In this document: piece after piece, positions 1 to 12,648 of the stretch | Layout of the letters: every line of letters starts with the position of its first letter | Position numbering within the stretch: the stretch's first letter is position 1 | From: Burhinus oedicnemus | Taxonomy: Eukaryota; Chordata; Aves; Charadriiformes; Burhinidae | Assembly (NCBI GenBank): GCA_008921705.1 | Contig: VFFE01007789.1 | Span: forward strand, 2,268,982-2,332,981 | DNA length: 64,000 bases | Direction: 5' to 3' | Made by a program: the position numbers and the translations under genes | Notes under the pieces: generated by a model | Seen by the model: only the letters and a program-made list of their open reading frames with translations | What the model was told of the DNA's origin: nothing | The model's database searches: none

Positions 1-993
1 ATCAAAGCAGAGTAGAGGGGCAGAATCACCTCCCTCGACCTGCTGGTCAAGCATCTTTTGATGCATCCCAGTATATGGTTGGCCTTCTGGGCTGCGAGCG
101 CACATTGCTGGGTCATGTTGAGCTTCTCATTCACCAACACCTCCGAGTCCTTCTCCTCAGGGCTGCTCTCGATCCATTCTCCACCCAGCCTGTATTGGTG
201 CTTGGGATTGCCCCGACCCACATACAGGACTTCGCACTTGACCTTGTTGAACTTCATAAGGTTGGCACAGGCCCACCTCTCAAGCTTGTCCAGGTCCCTC
301 TGGATGGCATCCCTCCCCTCCAGCATGTTGACCGCTGCACACAGCTTGGTGTCTTCGTCAAACTTGCTGAGGGTGCACTCAGTCCCACTGTCCGTGTTGC
401 CCACAAAGATGTTAAACAGCATGAGTCCCAGTACCGACCCCTGAGGAACACCACTTGTCACTGCTCGCCTCTTGGACATTGACCCATTGACCTCAACTCT
501 CTGAGTGCAGCCATCCAGCCAATTCCTTATCCACTAAGTGGCCCATCCATCAAATCCATGCCTCTCCAATTTAGAGACCAGGATGTCATACAGGACAGTG
601 TCAAATGCTTTGCTTAAGTCCAGGTAGATGACGTTAGTTGCTCTCCCCTTATCCACCAATGCTGTAACCCAGTCATAGAATACCACCAAATTTGTCAGGC
701 ATGATTTGTCTTTAGTGAATCCATGCTGCCTGTTACCAATCATGTTCTCATTATCCATATGCCTTAGCAGAGTTTCCAGGAGGATGTGCTCCATGATCTT
801 GCCAGGCACAGAGGTGAGACTGACCAGCCTGTAGTTCCCTGGGTTTTCCTTTTTTCCCTTTTTAAAATTATTTTTCCCCTTTTCCAGTCAGTGGAACTGA
901 CTGCCATGACTTTTCAAATAGAATGGAAAGCAGCTCAGCAACTTCATCTGCCAGTTCCCTCAGGACCCGCGGATGGATTGCATCAGGTCCCAT
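1..993 (-). mobile_element. CR1 LINE fragment, RT region, cut by the window edge
   Basis: Read on the - strand, this gives CR1 reverse transcriptase with several frame breaks. An open stretch at 534-809 contains the RT signature [10 protein letters not shown]. Further on, the block that normally reads FADDTKL reads FDEDTKL. The element is 5'-truncated near 993, inside RT, as is usual for LINEs, and its 3' end lies beyond the window start. It is very close in sequence to the long CR1 at 20.5-24.8 kb and shares the same changed catalytic block, so both come from one CR1 subfamily. It is a dead copy. Open frames on the + strand here are antisense shadows. Confidence 0.93.
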
Positions 994-3900
994 AAGAAGA
1001 AAAATAGAAGAATGTCAGAATAGTAATATAAAAAGCTTTAGGCTAACAACAGTGAGCTTTGCTAGCTGATTTTTCTTTATCCATTTTAGAATTAAAATGT
1101 ATTACAGAGATTATTTTCGTTCTTCCTCCTGGATGTATTTTTACTTAGGAAAAATATTATAGCCACGATAATGGCAACTTAATTGTGCTGAAAATGAGGA
1201 AAGAAGTTTATTTAACAGAACAGGATACAATGAAACTTGCTTTGTTTTGTCTGATGTCTTGTGTATGAGAAAATACCCATTATTGACAACGAGTCAACAA
1301 TGAGTTCAGCTATAAATTGAGTTAGCTGCTAGCTCTGCACTTCTCAGAAAACTAAGCCTTTCTCTGTGCAGTCTTTAAATGGGCTTTCTCAAATACACAG
1401 TATTGTTTGTGCTATTCATGTTGTATGTGCTGTTCATTTTATATTCCAAAACAGTTTAGATTGCTCTTACCACAGGATAACATTGCTTTGTTGTCAATAC
1501 AAGTTCATTGGATTTTGGTATTCCAGAGCTGAACATGTCATTGTGGCACTATCAATCTATTCGGTTCATTGTTCAGATTATATACAAATTTCACTTGAGA
1601 TTAACAGGATTCCACGATGCAAAAGGAGCTCTGCCTGTATGCAAACCACCAAAAGGCAACATGAAGACAATAACTACATAATTCGAGCAACAGCTGATGG
1701 GCTCATCTGGTCTTTTATCAGGCTTACCTGTCTAGGATAAATGGATTACTCATATCATAGAGTAACTGTCACCAGCATGAATAATAAAGTCATTCAGGCT
1801 GGAAGGAACTTACAGTTGTTGTGTAGGCCAACCTCCTACTCAAAGCAGGGTCAACAGAGCAGTAATTATATTGGTCAAATATACATTTGTCTTACAGATG
1901 TACAAATATAGTAAGTTTCCCTGTTAACTTTCATCCTTGTAAGATGTTTAAAACTTGATAGTTTCAATATTAAAGACAATAAGTAAAACTAACAGTGTCA
2001 GTAGAAAAGTCTTCCAAACAAAATGCTATTCTGCTTGGTAGTGTAGTATGACACCTGTTTCTTTGGGCTTATGTACTAATTTCTCAGCAGGAAGAAAAGA
2101 AGCAAGAGGTATGTTTATTTGAACAGCTGAAGAACAGCACAAAGATTTTATGATGGGAAGACCGTGACCTACAAGAACTTTCTCTATTACCAGCTGTTTT
2201 TAAAACCTGTATAAAATTTGAAACTCTGTCACATATAACACAGAACTAGGAATTTCTTACTTGGTAAAGTGAAAGATACAAAGTCTCTACCTGATGTTTC
2301 AAACAGAAATTAATTTTTTTTCTTTTGTCTCTATGTGCCTTGTTCCTAGAGATAGTAATCCCTGCCAAAATAATAAGGTTATGTTAGTCATCTTCACATC
2401 TTTCAGCTGGGGACCAAGGTCAGAACAAATAATAAGCTAGGAGGAGGTAAATGGGGTGCAGTCTACAATTCATGGTGGACAGGCAGTGCCTACCCACTCA
2501 TTTTGAATTCTTGGTCACAAGAAAGTAGTCTTGAAGAAAATGTGCATGTTCAAGTTGTATTCTAAAGAAAATCCACTGTTGGAAAAAAAAAAAAAGAAAA
2601 AATATTTGAAAAATTCTTCAGTGGAAAATCCATTGCAAATGTAAGGAAAACTATTTCTGACTTGAAAAAAAGAGAAGGAAAGACAGAAAAAGTCCTCATG
2701 TTACTGACAGGAACAGGACAGAATTCATGACAGTATTTAACTCATAAATACTTCAGTCATGAATCTGCATCATAGTTGAGTTCAAAAATACGTGTCACAT
2801 TTTAAATATAAATCACTGTGATGATCACAAGCACGCACTATATAGATTCATTCAAGTGTGGGAAAAAGAAAAGTACGGGAAAAGGCAAATTGGAGGGGTA
2901 ATGAAACTTGCGCTGACCTTTGTTCAAAGTTCCCAAGAGTAAATACAAAGCAAATTGTAGCTCACATTGTGGCAAGTTTTTATGATGCCCTACATTTGAT
3001 TTGTGAACTTGGCTGTACTCAATAATAACAGTAGAAAACAGTGAGGACATAATCCCTCTTTAATTCTTCAGTAATTCTAAGACAAAACCCACTTAAGTGT
3101 AAGCTATTTTTTTCACCAGTGCAATGCCCAAGAGGGTTTTTCTTTTATTCTTTTTTTTTCTCTTTTTTTCCTTTTTTGGTTGGGACTTTCAACAGAATAT
3201 CGAAGTAAACTAAAGAAAGCTGAAAGGAAAAAGCTGTGTTCTCTTTCAGGAACAAAAAATGGGTCTCCATAATGCTGTTCATCACAAGAGATACATATAG
3301 TCCTCTGACTATATGCTTTTATATGTTAAAAACATTTTAAAATTATACTTCCTGACTTTGCATTCATTAAAATAGTATTTCTCAAAGTATATGTGCTATT
3401 ACCTTGAAAACCATTTCTTTCCTAAAAATACTGCATTTTTTTTTGTATTCTATTTCTTTAATTCTAAGAAAACTCACACAATAAATATTCTTAGAGACTG
3501 GAAATGTATAGGCAAAACCAAAAAAGCTGCTGCCACAGCCCCGCAAAGCCACTCAGCTGTGTACAGAATCTTCCAGGAGCATTGCTGATGTTTTAAAAAT
3601 CTTGAATTGCTGCCAGATGTGCAAGATACGAACTCATTTTATTGCTGCATGGTGAGCTTTTCTAGAGAAAGGTCCAACCCTCATGATGCTTACAGGCAGT
3701 TAATATAGACTATACAACACAACTGAAACACAGATTGACGGTAACGTAAATATCAGTGAAAAGGTTTTTCTAAGAATCAAGGCCATATAAACAAATACTT
3801 CAAAGAGAAATGACTAAATTCTTCCCAGAATTAGAAAGAACAAGGAAGTTTAGATTTCCCCACAGACAGAAAAAGGATTTGTGCATTATCTTTCTTACAT

Positions 3901-4179
3901 CATAATAATTCACTACTGATTGAAACAGTCTTTACAATCATTTACCATTTGAGACATCTAGTTTCTTCTCTAAACCCAGAGAAGAAAGTTCTCCAAATCT
4001 TTTCTTCAACAAACGTGAAGACACCATCTGCTCAGTCACATCCTCCTATTCCATTATGAAAAGTGGAGGCTTAGCCATTTTCATAACACTTGTCCATGCT
4101 TTTTCCCAAGCATTTCCAAGAATTCACTCCTCCTCCTGGATCTGCGTGCTTAGAAGTGAATGAATGAGCCAGGGACGTA
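994..4179. other. intergenic, AT-rich, no gene seen
   Basis: Low-GC sequence with short A and T runs. A weak, old CR1 3'-end relic lies at about 1780-1860 (listed separately). The open frames here, such as 1366-1740, show no recognisable protein features. Confidence 0.6.
1780..1860 (-). mobile_element. decayed CR1 3'-end relic
   Basis: The stretch from 'gtcattcaggctggaagg' to 'cagggtcaacagag' follows the reverse complement of the CR1 3' end, as does 4180-4275, but with many substitutions. It is an old fragment and the boundaries are approximate. Confidence 0.5.
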
Positions 4180-5230
4180 TAGAATCATGGAATCACGGAA
4201 TTTTCAGAGTTGGAAGGGACCTCTAGAGATCATCTCGTCCAACTCCCCTGCTAAAGCAGGATTGCCTAGAGCACATCGCTCAGGACTGCATCCAGGTGGG
4301 TCTTGAAAATCTCCAGACAAGGGGATTCCACAACCTCCCTGGGCAGCCTGTTCCAGTGCTCTGTCACCCTCACCGTAAAGAAATTTTTTCTTAGGTTTGA
4401 ATGGAACTTCCTATGTTCCACTTGTGCCGGTTGCCCCTCGTCCTGTCACTGGGAACCACTGAAAAGAGTCTGCCTCCATCCTCCTTCAACCTGCCCTTTA
4501 GATACTTATAAGCAAGAACAAGGTCTCCCCTCAGCCTTCTCTTCTGCAGGCTAGAGTCCCAGCTCTCTCAGCCTGTCCTCAGAAGGGAGGTGCTCCAATC
4601 CCCCAATCATCTTTGTCACCCTACGCTGGACTCTCTCCAGTAGTTCCCTGTCCTGCTTGAGATGGGGAGCCCAGAACTGGACACAGTATTCCAGTTGTGG
4701 CCTCACCAGTGCCGAGTAGAGGGGCAGAATGACCTCCCTCGACCTACTGGCCACACTCTTCCCTCTGCAGCCCAGCGTTCCATTGGCCTTCCTGGCAACA
4801 AGGGCACATTGCTGGCTCATGGATAATTTACTGTCTACCAGGACCCCCCGATCCTTCTCCTCAGAACTGCTTTCCAGCAGGTCTACCCCTAACCTACATT
4901 GGTGCCTAGCATTCCTCCTCCCCAGGTGCAGGACCCTACGCTTGCTCTTGCTGAACCTCATTAGGTTCTTCTCTGCCCAGCACTCCAGCCTGTCCAGGTC
5001 ACGCTGGATGGCAGCGCGGCCCTCGGGAGTATCAGCCACCCCTCCCAGTTTGGTATCATCAGCAAACTTGCTGAGGATACACTCTGTCCCCTCATCCAGG
5101 TCGTTGATGAATATGTTGAACAAGACTGGACTGAGTATTGACCCCTGGGGGACACCAGTGGTTACAGGCCTCCAACTTGACACTTCTCCATTAATCACAA
5201 CCCTCTGAGTTCCCTAACCTGTCCAATTCT
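4180..5230 (-). mobile_element. CR1 LINE, 5'-truncated
   Basis: The + strand opens with the reverse complement of the CR1 3' end (TAGAATCATGGAATC at 4180). On the - strand an open frame of 215 codons (4551-5198) encodes the C-terminal half of CR1 reverse transcriptase. It includes GVPQGS, the intact catalytic motif FADD in SKFADDTKL, and the thumb region after [11 protein letters not shown]. It is truncated at the 5' end within RT. Its RT is better preserved than that of the other two CR1 copies and it belongs to a different subfamily (FADD rather than FDED). Confidence 0.95.
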
Positions 5231-8200
5231 AGAGATTATCCAGAAAACAAATGGACCTAGAGTTCTGTTACTACCTTTTCCAAAACCTGTTCACAGTAAG
5301 GATTCTGAAATACGGCAATGATACTTGTCACTCTACCACAAAATAGGAGGAGAGCCTTTATAGAGGATGATGGCATCCTACAAACACCAGCATAAATAGG
5401 GATAGTGTCTCAGGCGGACAAAGAATCATTATTTCATTTACTTTAGCCTGATTAGCTGATGACTTGGATTCACCTTGTGATGGTTCCCTAAAGAAATTTT
5501 CTCACTGAGATTTCCTCCCAACTCCTGTTCTATGAATTTCACTGCTTAACAGTATGACCATGCCCAACAATGTTTTTTACATCATAATTTTTACAATTAT
5601 ATATCTGCCATTGAAGAACAAAATAAAAACCAGTATGGAACAATTGCTTTCTTATTAACTGCACTTGCTTTGACCTAAACTTTTCAACAATTTTATATTC
5701 TATTATTTAAAAACAATATAATCCAACAATAAGCCCATAATAAGAAGGACTTCTTTTATCCTCAAGAAAAAAAGAAAAAAAAACCTAAAGCCCCCCAACC
5801 AAACCACTCCCTCCTAGTTACAGCGGAACATCAGCTTTTATAAATTGCGAAGAACTCCAACTCCCTCTTGTGACAAACAATCAGAAAACAAGCACAGTTT
5901 CACAATGTGATACTGCGCAGTTTGAAATAGCTTCCACCAAAGTAAAATTCCTTTAGAAAGATCGTGAGACTTGAATGAAATAACATAGGTTGAATTATTT
6001 TTTGCTGATTTCTTCCCAACATCAGAACAGATGTCATGTGAAGAAAAGCATCATAGTACAGTGACAGTATTCTGTTCCTGCTTGCTCTCTGGGTAATAGC
6101 TACTTGGCTTCCTTTAGTCACAAATCTCCCTGTCTTAACTTAGATAGAAAGGTAGCCATCAGACAAAATTGTACAAGATAAGATGTCTTTACCAGTCAGT
6201 ATGAATTCCTTCCACCTCTGTCACTTAAGAATTGTTTGTATGCCTACTATACCTCAAACAGAGGATACAAAAAAAAGCTCCACTGGCTTTACACCATCTA
6301 GGAATTTTTCCATGCCAGGTAAATCCTCAGGTATAATTCAAATGACTCATAGATCTAAAAAGAAATTTTGGTATAACTTCTTGTTTCAGTGGTGCATAAT
6401 AAACACAGCTTTCAGGACCACCATAATACTAGCAACTTCTCTTTTATCAGAGAATTTTTAGCATAAATTCTTCATTAATATGATTTGCAGAAGGGCAAGA
6501 GACTAAAATGGAAGAACGTATGTGCAAAATGCCGTTAAAATTTGACCTGGCCTGACTTACGTCTGTATCTGTATCTATCTAGATACATATATAAAACTAC
6601 TCACAGACTTTGCATCTCAGAAATTATATTTCAACAATGAACAGAATAACAGCTTACAGTATACTGACTTACTGACTCTACAAATGGATACATTCAGTGC
6701 CTATGTAATATTGGCGTATTGGGAAACCATCAGCACCAATTTTCGCTGCTGTTAATGGAAAATTTTGAGACCTATTTAAGGTATGAGAAAACTAATGACT
6801 TTCAGAACTAAGGCAGGATGCCAAGCAAAGGGTAAATTATCATGGTTCAAAAGGATTAGATTGACTCTTCCTTCCTATAAAATTTATAATTCAAGATTTT
6901 ACCCACAGGTAGGTAAAATACATTGTAGGTGTTTTGAGTATTCAATCTGAATACGATGTAAATCCATCCAGCTTATCGTTCATTCCTTCCCTCTTGTTGC
7001 TTGGTTTTGAAAACCAGCACAGTAGGACACAATTGCCAGCCCAAATTACTCACACAGCCTACTTCTCACCCCTTGACATTCAGCTCTCAGTTGAGGGGCA
7101 CTGTTGTCTGGCAGCATCTCTTCTCAGCTCCTTAGCAGTCTTTGTGTCTTGGTAGAGCGTCCCTTGTCCAGATGGTAATCCTAGCAGCAGACTCACCCTT
7201 GCCTCAGCAAGCGACACGATTTTAGAATAAATCCTGGAAGTGGTTTGTTTCTGCTATGCGGACTGAAGAAGCATTTGGGGTCCAGAACATGATCAGAGTT
7301 CAGAGCTCTGACGGGCTGACAACTGTACAGCCATACGGGTCTAAGCTAACAAGCCTTCTACTGAGCACAACTGGGAGAGAGCCTCTTGCTTCCAACACAC
7401 AGAGCAACATTTAAAGTGTCTGTGCAAACCACCTTCTGAAAATTTTCAAGCTACAAATGCTCTGAACTACCCCATCATGCATTGATGATATTCCAAAGTT
7501 ATCTATACAAACCTTCATAAAGATAAGGCCCTCAGGATACAAAAGCTCTCTTACTTGTTTCACAAAATGGATCGTTAGGAAAGCACAGAGTCATCAGATG
7601 TGTTTAATTACCTTATTTTCTTCAGAGCATCTCCAGTATCTCCAGTTCGCATGTATATACAGTGCAGAGTTTCACTAGGGGTTACAGACGTCTGTATTAA
7701 GCAATACACAGCTTTGAGTAGTACTGTTAAGAATCAGTCTTCTAGAATATCAGAACTAGAAGTGTTTAATGTCATTTCTATGAACTGTAGATAGACAAAG
7801 ATCAAAAGGTTCAGAGTAATTAAGATGTTCAATTGTATATTCAAACAGCCCACCTACTAAGACCTTATCTAAACCAAATTACTGGATCTCAGCAGTTCAA
7901 ACGAAATCAGCCCATTGTTTATCTTTGCTCACAAGACTGAGCACTCAAAAAAATTCAAAGACTGTAAAATAACACCAGTCATATTTCCTGTAGAACCATA
8001 AGCATACTCCTCCAAGTACCTCTTCTTTGAGTGGGCCATCTGCTCTGAATGAATGAGCAGTTTAAATGCCAACTGAAGAGAAGGTCTCCCTCAGCCTCAT
8101 CTTTCTTCTTTCTCTAGTTTCACCATATGTCTGACTCTGGGCATTTCCTCACTAACACCTTTCATCTTTTAACCTATCAGCGAGTGTAGGTTTTTTGGCG

Positions 8201-11200
8201 TTTGGATTTTAGCTAACAAGAAGGGATGCCAAGTATGACTCACGGATTGTCGTAGTGATGAATATCTCAGTTTGAAATCATGGAAAGTTTCATTGGTTTT
8301 ATCCAAGCTTAAAGCAGATCTATAGTTATAAGGCCATACTCTAGGCTAAAACCATACCTCTTATTTCATTTTTCATTCAATATCATATTTTCCATTCTGC
8401 TGCCTGCCCTTGTTCCTACCTTTAGCCGTGCTTGTCACTACTACAGGTACATACACACTCATTCTGTCTACACAGGCATGAGCACTGTCGTGTCATGTGG
8501 TCACGCATCTCTTTTCTAGCTAGTAGATAATATTTTCCTGTTAACAGTCCACTTCCTCTCCCTATTCTATCCCTCCAGCAAAATCCTGACAAACTTTTCT
8601 GAGGTATTGTAAAAACAGACATTTACACATGCACAAATGAAGTCTGCAGTAATGACACAGACCATAGTATAAAATAATGTGAAATTTTTCAAGAACTTTC
8701 ACTCATGAGTAAAACAGAAGAGACTGACAGGATCATAGCAGGATGGTGAGTAGGGGCCAGCTGTTTATAGTGGAATAGCAAGAGTTTCTTGCCATGATGC
8801 ACGACTTCTCATAGGCCATGACTGAAAGCTCAAGTAAATATTATTGCTACCCTTATTCTCTACCACAGGGCAGTGACCTAAAGTAGTGTTTAATGCCAGT
8901 AGTCTTTAGGAACAACCTCTTACCCCAACTAGTGCCGTCCCTTGGGTTCGATGAAAAGCTTTACCATCCCTCTGAGCTTCAGTTGCTACGAATGCACCGT
9001 TTCTTGTTGTTGGTGTCCCCTGCTAGACATACAGGCAGACTAGGAACTCAGAAGCTTGGGTCTGAGTTGTGCCACAGTCCTATTTATTCATCTATCACAC
9101 TTCTCCACAAGACTTTCATATTTGCTTACTCTTTCTGTCCACACAGCACTCCAAAGCGGCAGGACACTGGCACTGCACGTGGGATCTATAGTTCTGGATG
9201 GCTAAAGCTCAAATGCTCGTTTCATGTTTAAAGTAATCTAGCAATCTCAATAGAAGAAGCAAACCATTTTAAGACCCTTCTGAAAGTATATTAAGCTTCT
9301 GGTATAGCCACCAAAGGTGTGAAAACAAAGATATAACAAGTAGAGAGATGGGACAAATTGCAGTAAGACAGTTCACTGATGCAGTGCTGCACTCACTGGC
9401 ACCGTCAGTAGAACAAAGACCCCATTCCCCACTTCCCTGAAGGCATGGGCAAATAGTGGGCTTAACTCTAGTTCTGTAGTCCTCTATTCCCACAGAAAAC
9501 TGTATGTGTTTTTTATGGTGTGGCCTAGAACTTCCAGGTAGTAGCAGTACATCATAGCAGAGCTTCAACTGGTCCTTAGAGACAGGAGTTGGAACTCAGT
9601 GTGCCTGACCTGACCTATGCTGAGCAAAAGCCAGAGGATAGGAACTAGTATAATGTATTGGGAAGACTTTCCTGAAGCAGTAAACAATGTACCGGAAGCA
9701 GAAGACAAGCTGCAAATAGATCCAATTTTAGCACTAATGAACATGGTTCCAAAATACTGGCTATCAGTGCTGAAAACATAAAGCTCCTGTTAAGCTGATT
9801 TCACATTCCAAAATTACAGAGAAGTGGAAAACCCACTTTTACCAACGCTAAGATGTCATGACCAACAGCATTTCATTATATGAGCTTGATAACATACTGT
9901 ACATCATTTTAATCTTGTTATACAACACACTGTATGTTAAAATGAGGGAATCTAGAACAAATCGAAGGCACTTCACATCCTCTTTGTTAACTGGTAGAGT
10001 GAAATTGTAACTATTCAGATGAACTTCAATTCATTATCACTTAATCCCACCGCAGCTTTGCTCTTTACTGAGTAAGTAATTACTCTTTTAACATTACGCA
10101 GCCCCACCTCAGGAGATGATACCAGTCGTAAAACGATACCTGTACTTAGGCTATGGTAATATTAAGCCAATCAACAATAGATAACCACCCTTCCCTGATC
10201 ATGAAACATACACACAGAGCATATAGAATAGTATTATTGGGTTATAGTATTATTAGATATATAGTACCTTGGCAGAGCTCCACCAGCTTTTAACTAACCT
10301 GACGCTCTTCCTGTATTTGTACTTTGTTGAACACAAGCAGGCTCACAGCGTCCTGTGTGATGGTGATAACATATGTCTGACTTTGTTGTTGGCAGCTGGA
10401 GTGAAGGGGAAGACAATGCCCTTTGACCTGTGAAAAGCAGTATAAAGCTTATCAGATCCTCTCCAGATATCACTGAAGGAAATGGGCTGGAAGAGTTGGC
10501 CCCACATAGGAAATATATATAAAAAACTGTCAGTACTAATCTTTTTGTAATGTCATTAAAAATGTACTTTTGCAAACCTGAGTCCCTGCTAGACAACGTC
10601 ATTTACACAAAATGAACTGAAGTAAAAGTGGAGAGGAAGAATTATATACCACACATTAAACTTAGGTTCATATCACTTGAAATTACTCAGTAGTCAGTAG
10701 TATTGAAACTGCTTCACTTTATGGTGACAAAATGAATTTTTCTTTGTGATTATTCCTCTGTTCCACTTCTGAAGTAGACCTTTAAAGGTCATGTATTGTA
10801 TTATTATACACAACTTTTCCCACTAAGCATTTCATTTGGGGGTTTTGTTTGTGTGCAAGGCCTTCTAGATGAACTGTGGTAAAGCAAGATGATGGACTAG
10901 CCCCCACAGAAAACCCGTATCTAATGAAAAATATATTTGAAGGTTAGTGTTAGGATGATATCCTTACTGCCCAGTCAGATATTGAAGGCAGCATTAGTAT
11001 ACTAAGCTCTTAAAAAGAATCATGCAGTTTTAAATTGGCAAAACACCTATCTGATTTGCCTTGCACTACATAGTTACAAAACAAGTTAAAAAGCACCAAC
11101 ACGAAAGTTAAAAAAAAAATGACTCAGAGGTTTTTTTGATATGACTGTTGAAAGAAAAACCCAAACAACCCCAAACAAAACAGTGACAATAAACACAAGG

Positions 11201-11628
11201 TTGAAAAAATCATGAGCAGAGATTCAGGAAACCAAATTCTTCCTTTTGATGTGCTCACTTTGTGGGTCTGACACTCCCAGTTAAAAAGTAATATTTCGCT
11301 ATCTCCACTGACATAACAGGGAACATTTCTACTCATTTCACCTGGAGATGGATGCAAGGAAAAAAAAAAGAAAAAAATATAAACCATCATCTTCATATTA
11401 GGTAACCTAAAGAAAAAAACCCAAATCTGCAGTTGTTGGGTGAGGCATCAGCAACTGCAGTGCTTAAAAATCTTTTCATGGAAAACATTTTAATTTGGTG
11501 GGGCTTTTTGTTGCCCCTATACCAGCATTAATACTCAGTACTATATAATAAAGTTTTATGTTTCACACTCAGAACCCTAGTCCTCTTAAACTATGGTATA
11601 TTAACAACAGTTAAATCATTTATTTAAG
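5231..11628. other. intergenic, AT-rich, no gene seen
   Basis: About 6.4 kb with no recognisable exon, RNA gene or repeat family. Open frames are short and lack splice or protein-family signals. By vertebrate gene order the neighbour to the left should be CALCRL, but I see none of its coding sequence here. Confidence 0.55.
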
Positions 11629-11731
11629 TAACCTGGTCTAGTGGAAGGTGTCCCTGCCCATGGCAGGAGGGTTGGAACTAGATGATCTTTAAGGTCCCTT
11701 CCAACCCAAACCATTCTATGATTCTATGATA
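11629..11731 (+). mobile_element. short CR1 3'-end fragment
   Basis: About 100 bases match the last part of CR1, from 'acctggtctagtggaag' through 'ccttccaacccaaacc' to the terminal repeat 'ttctatgattctatga'. This is a severely 5'-truncated insertion on the + strand. Confidence 0.93.
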
Positions 11732-12612
11732 TGATTTAGGAGTCAAGAAATCACACCGGAGATCATGCTGATAGTGTCAATATAAGAATGTAAGCAAGAG
11801 TAAATATTATTCCCATATTATTTAAAAATGTATTTTAAAATAACATCCAGGCAAGGTTATCGGCAAGACTGAACATGCAATGTTCCACTGCAGTATGCCC
11901 CAACTTATCAATGCTGTGTTCCTTTCCAGGTATCTGTCAGAACCCAAGCTTCATACTTCCGGTGAAGAGGGGAAGTAGGTTTTTCTGATTTGGGGTCTTT
12001 GGTGTTTTTTCTTGTATTTATACCTTCTGAAATTATGCGGAAAGAATGCAGCTAGCTGATGGCTGCCAGAGATCAGTACCTGTGTGGCTTTCCTCAGAAA
12101 CTACTCTTCGGTTTTGGGAGCTCACAGTGTTCTATTGAACAAATTCAAATCCCAAACTTATGATCATTGCTTAATGATTATTAGTAAAGCAGAAACTAGC
12201 TGATCAGGACTTTACTGTGTTACTGTCAATATAAACTGAGAGAATTCACTCAATATATACTGAGAGCCCTGAACTCCCCCTCCTTGAGAGGGGGGCTCAG
12301 TCTAAACAGGCAAGGCAGGGAAGAGGGGAAAGGAAACATTCCTGATAGAAAACTGAGGCACTGAGCTATTTTGTGCAAGGTCACTCAGGAAGTCTGTAAA
12401 AGAACAAGGAAGATTAGATTCTCCTCAGTCCTAGTCTACCATTAAGCCACAAGATCATCTTCCTTTTTAAGTCTTACAATACTTAGGTTTTTTACTACTA
12501 AGTGTCTCTGGCAGGAGATATATCTTCTATTTTCATGACTTGCAGGAGATTTCAGAAATCTAGTAATCGTTTTTGATTCCCAAAATCTTTGATCCTATTT
12601 TCAGTCTTTTTC

Positions 12613-12648
<36 letters not shown>

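Noticed and set aside
1366..1740. 124-codon open frame on the + strand
   Set aside because: No family features, no promoter or splice signals, in AT-rich DNA.
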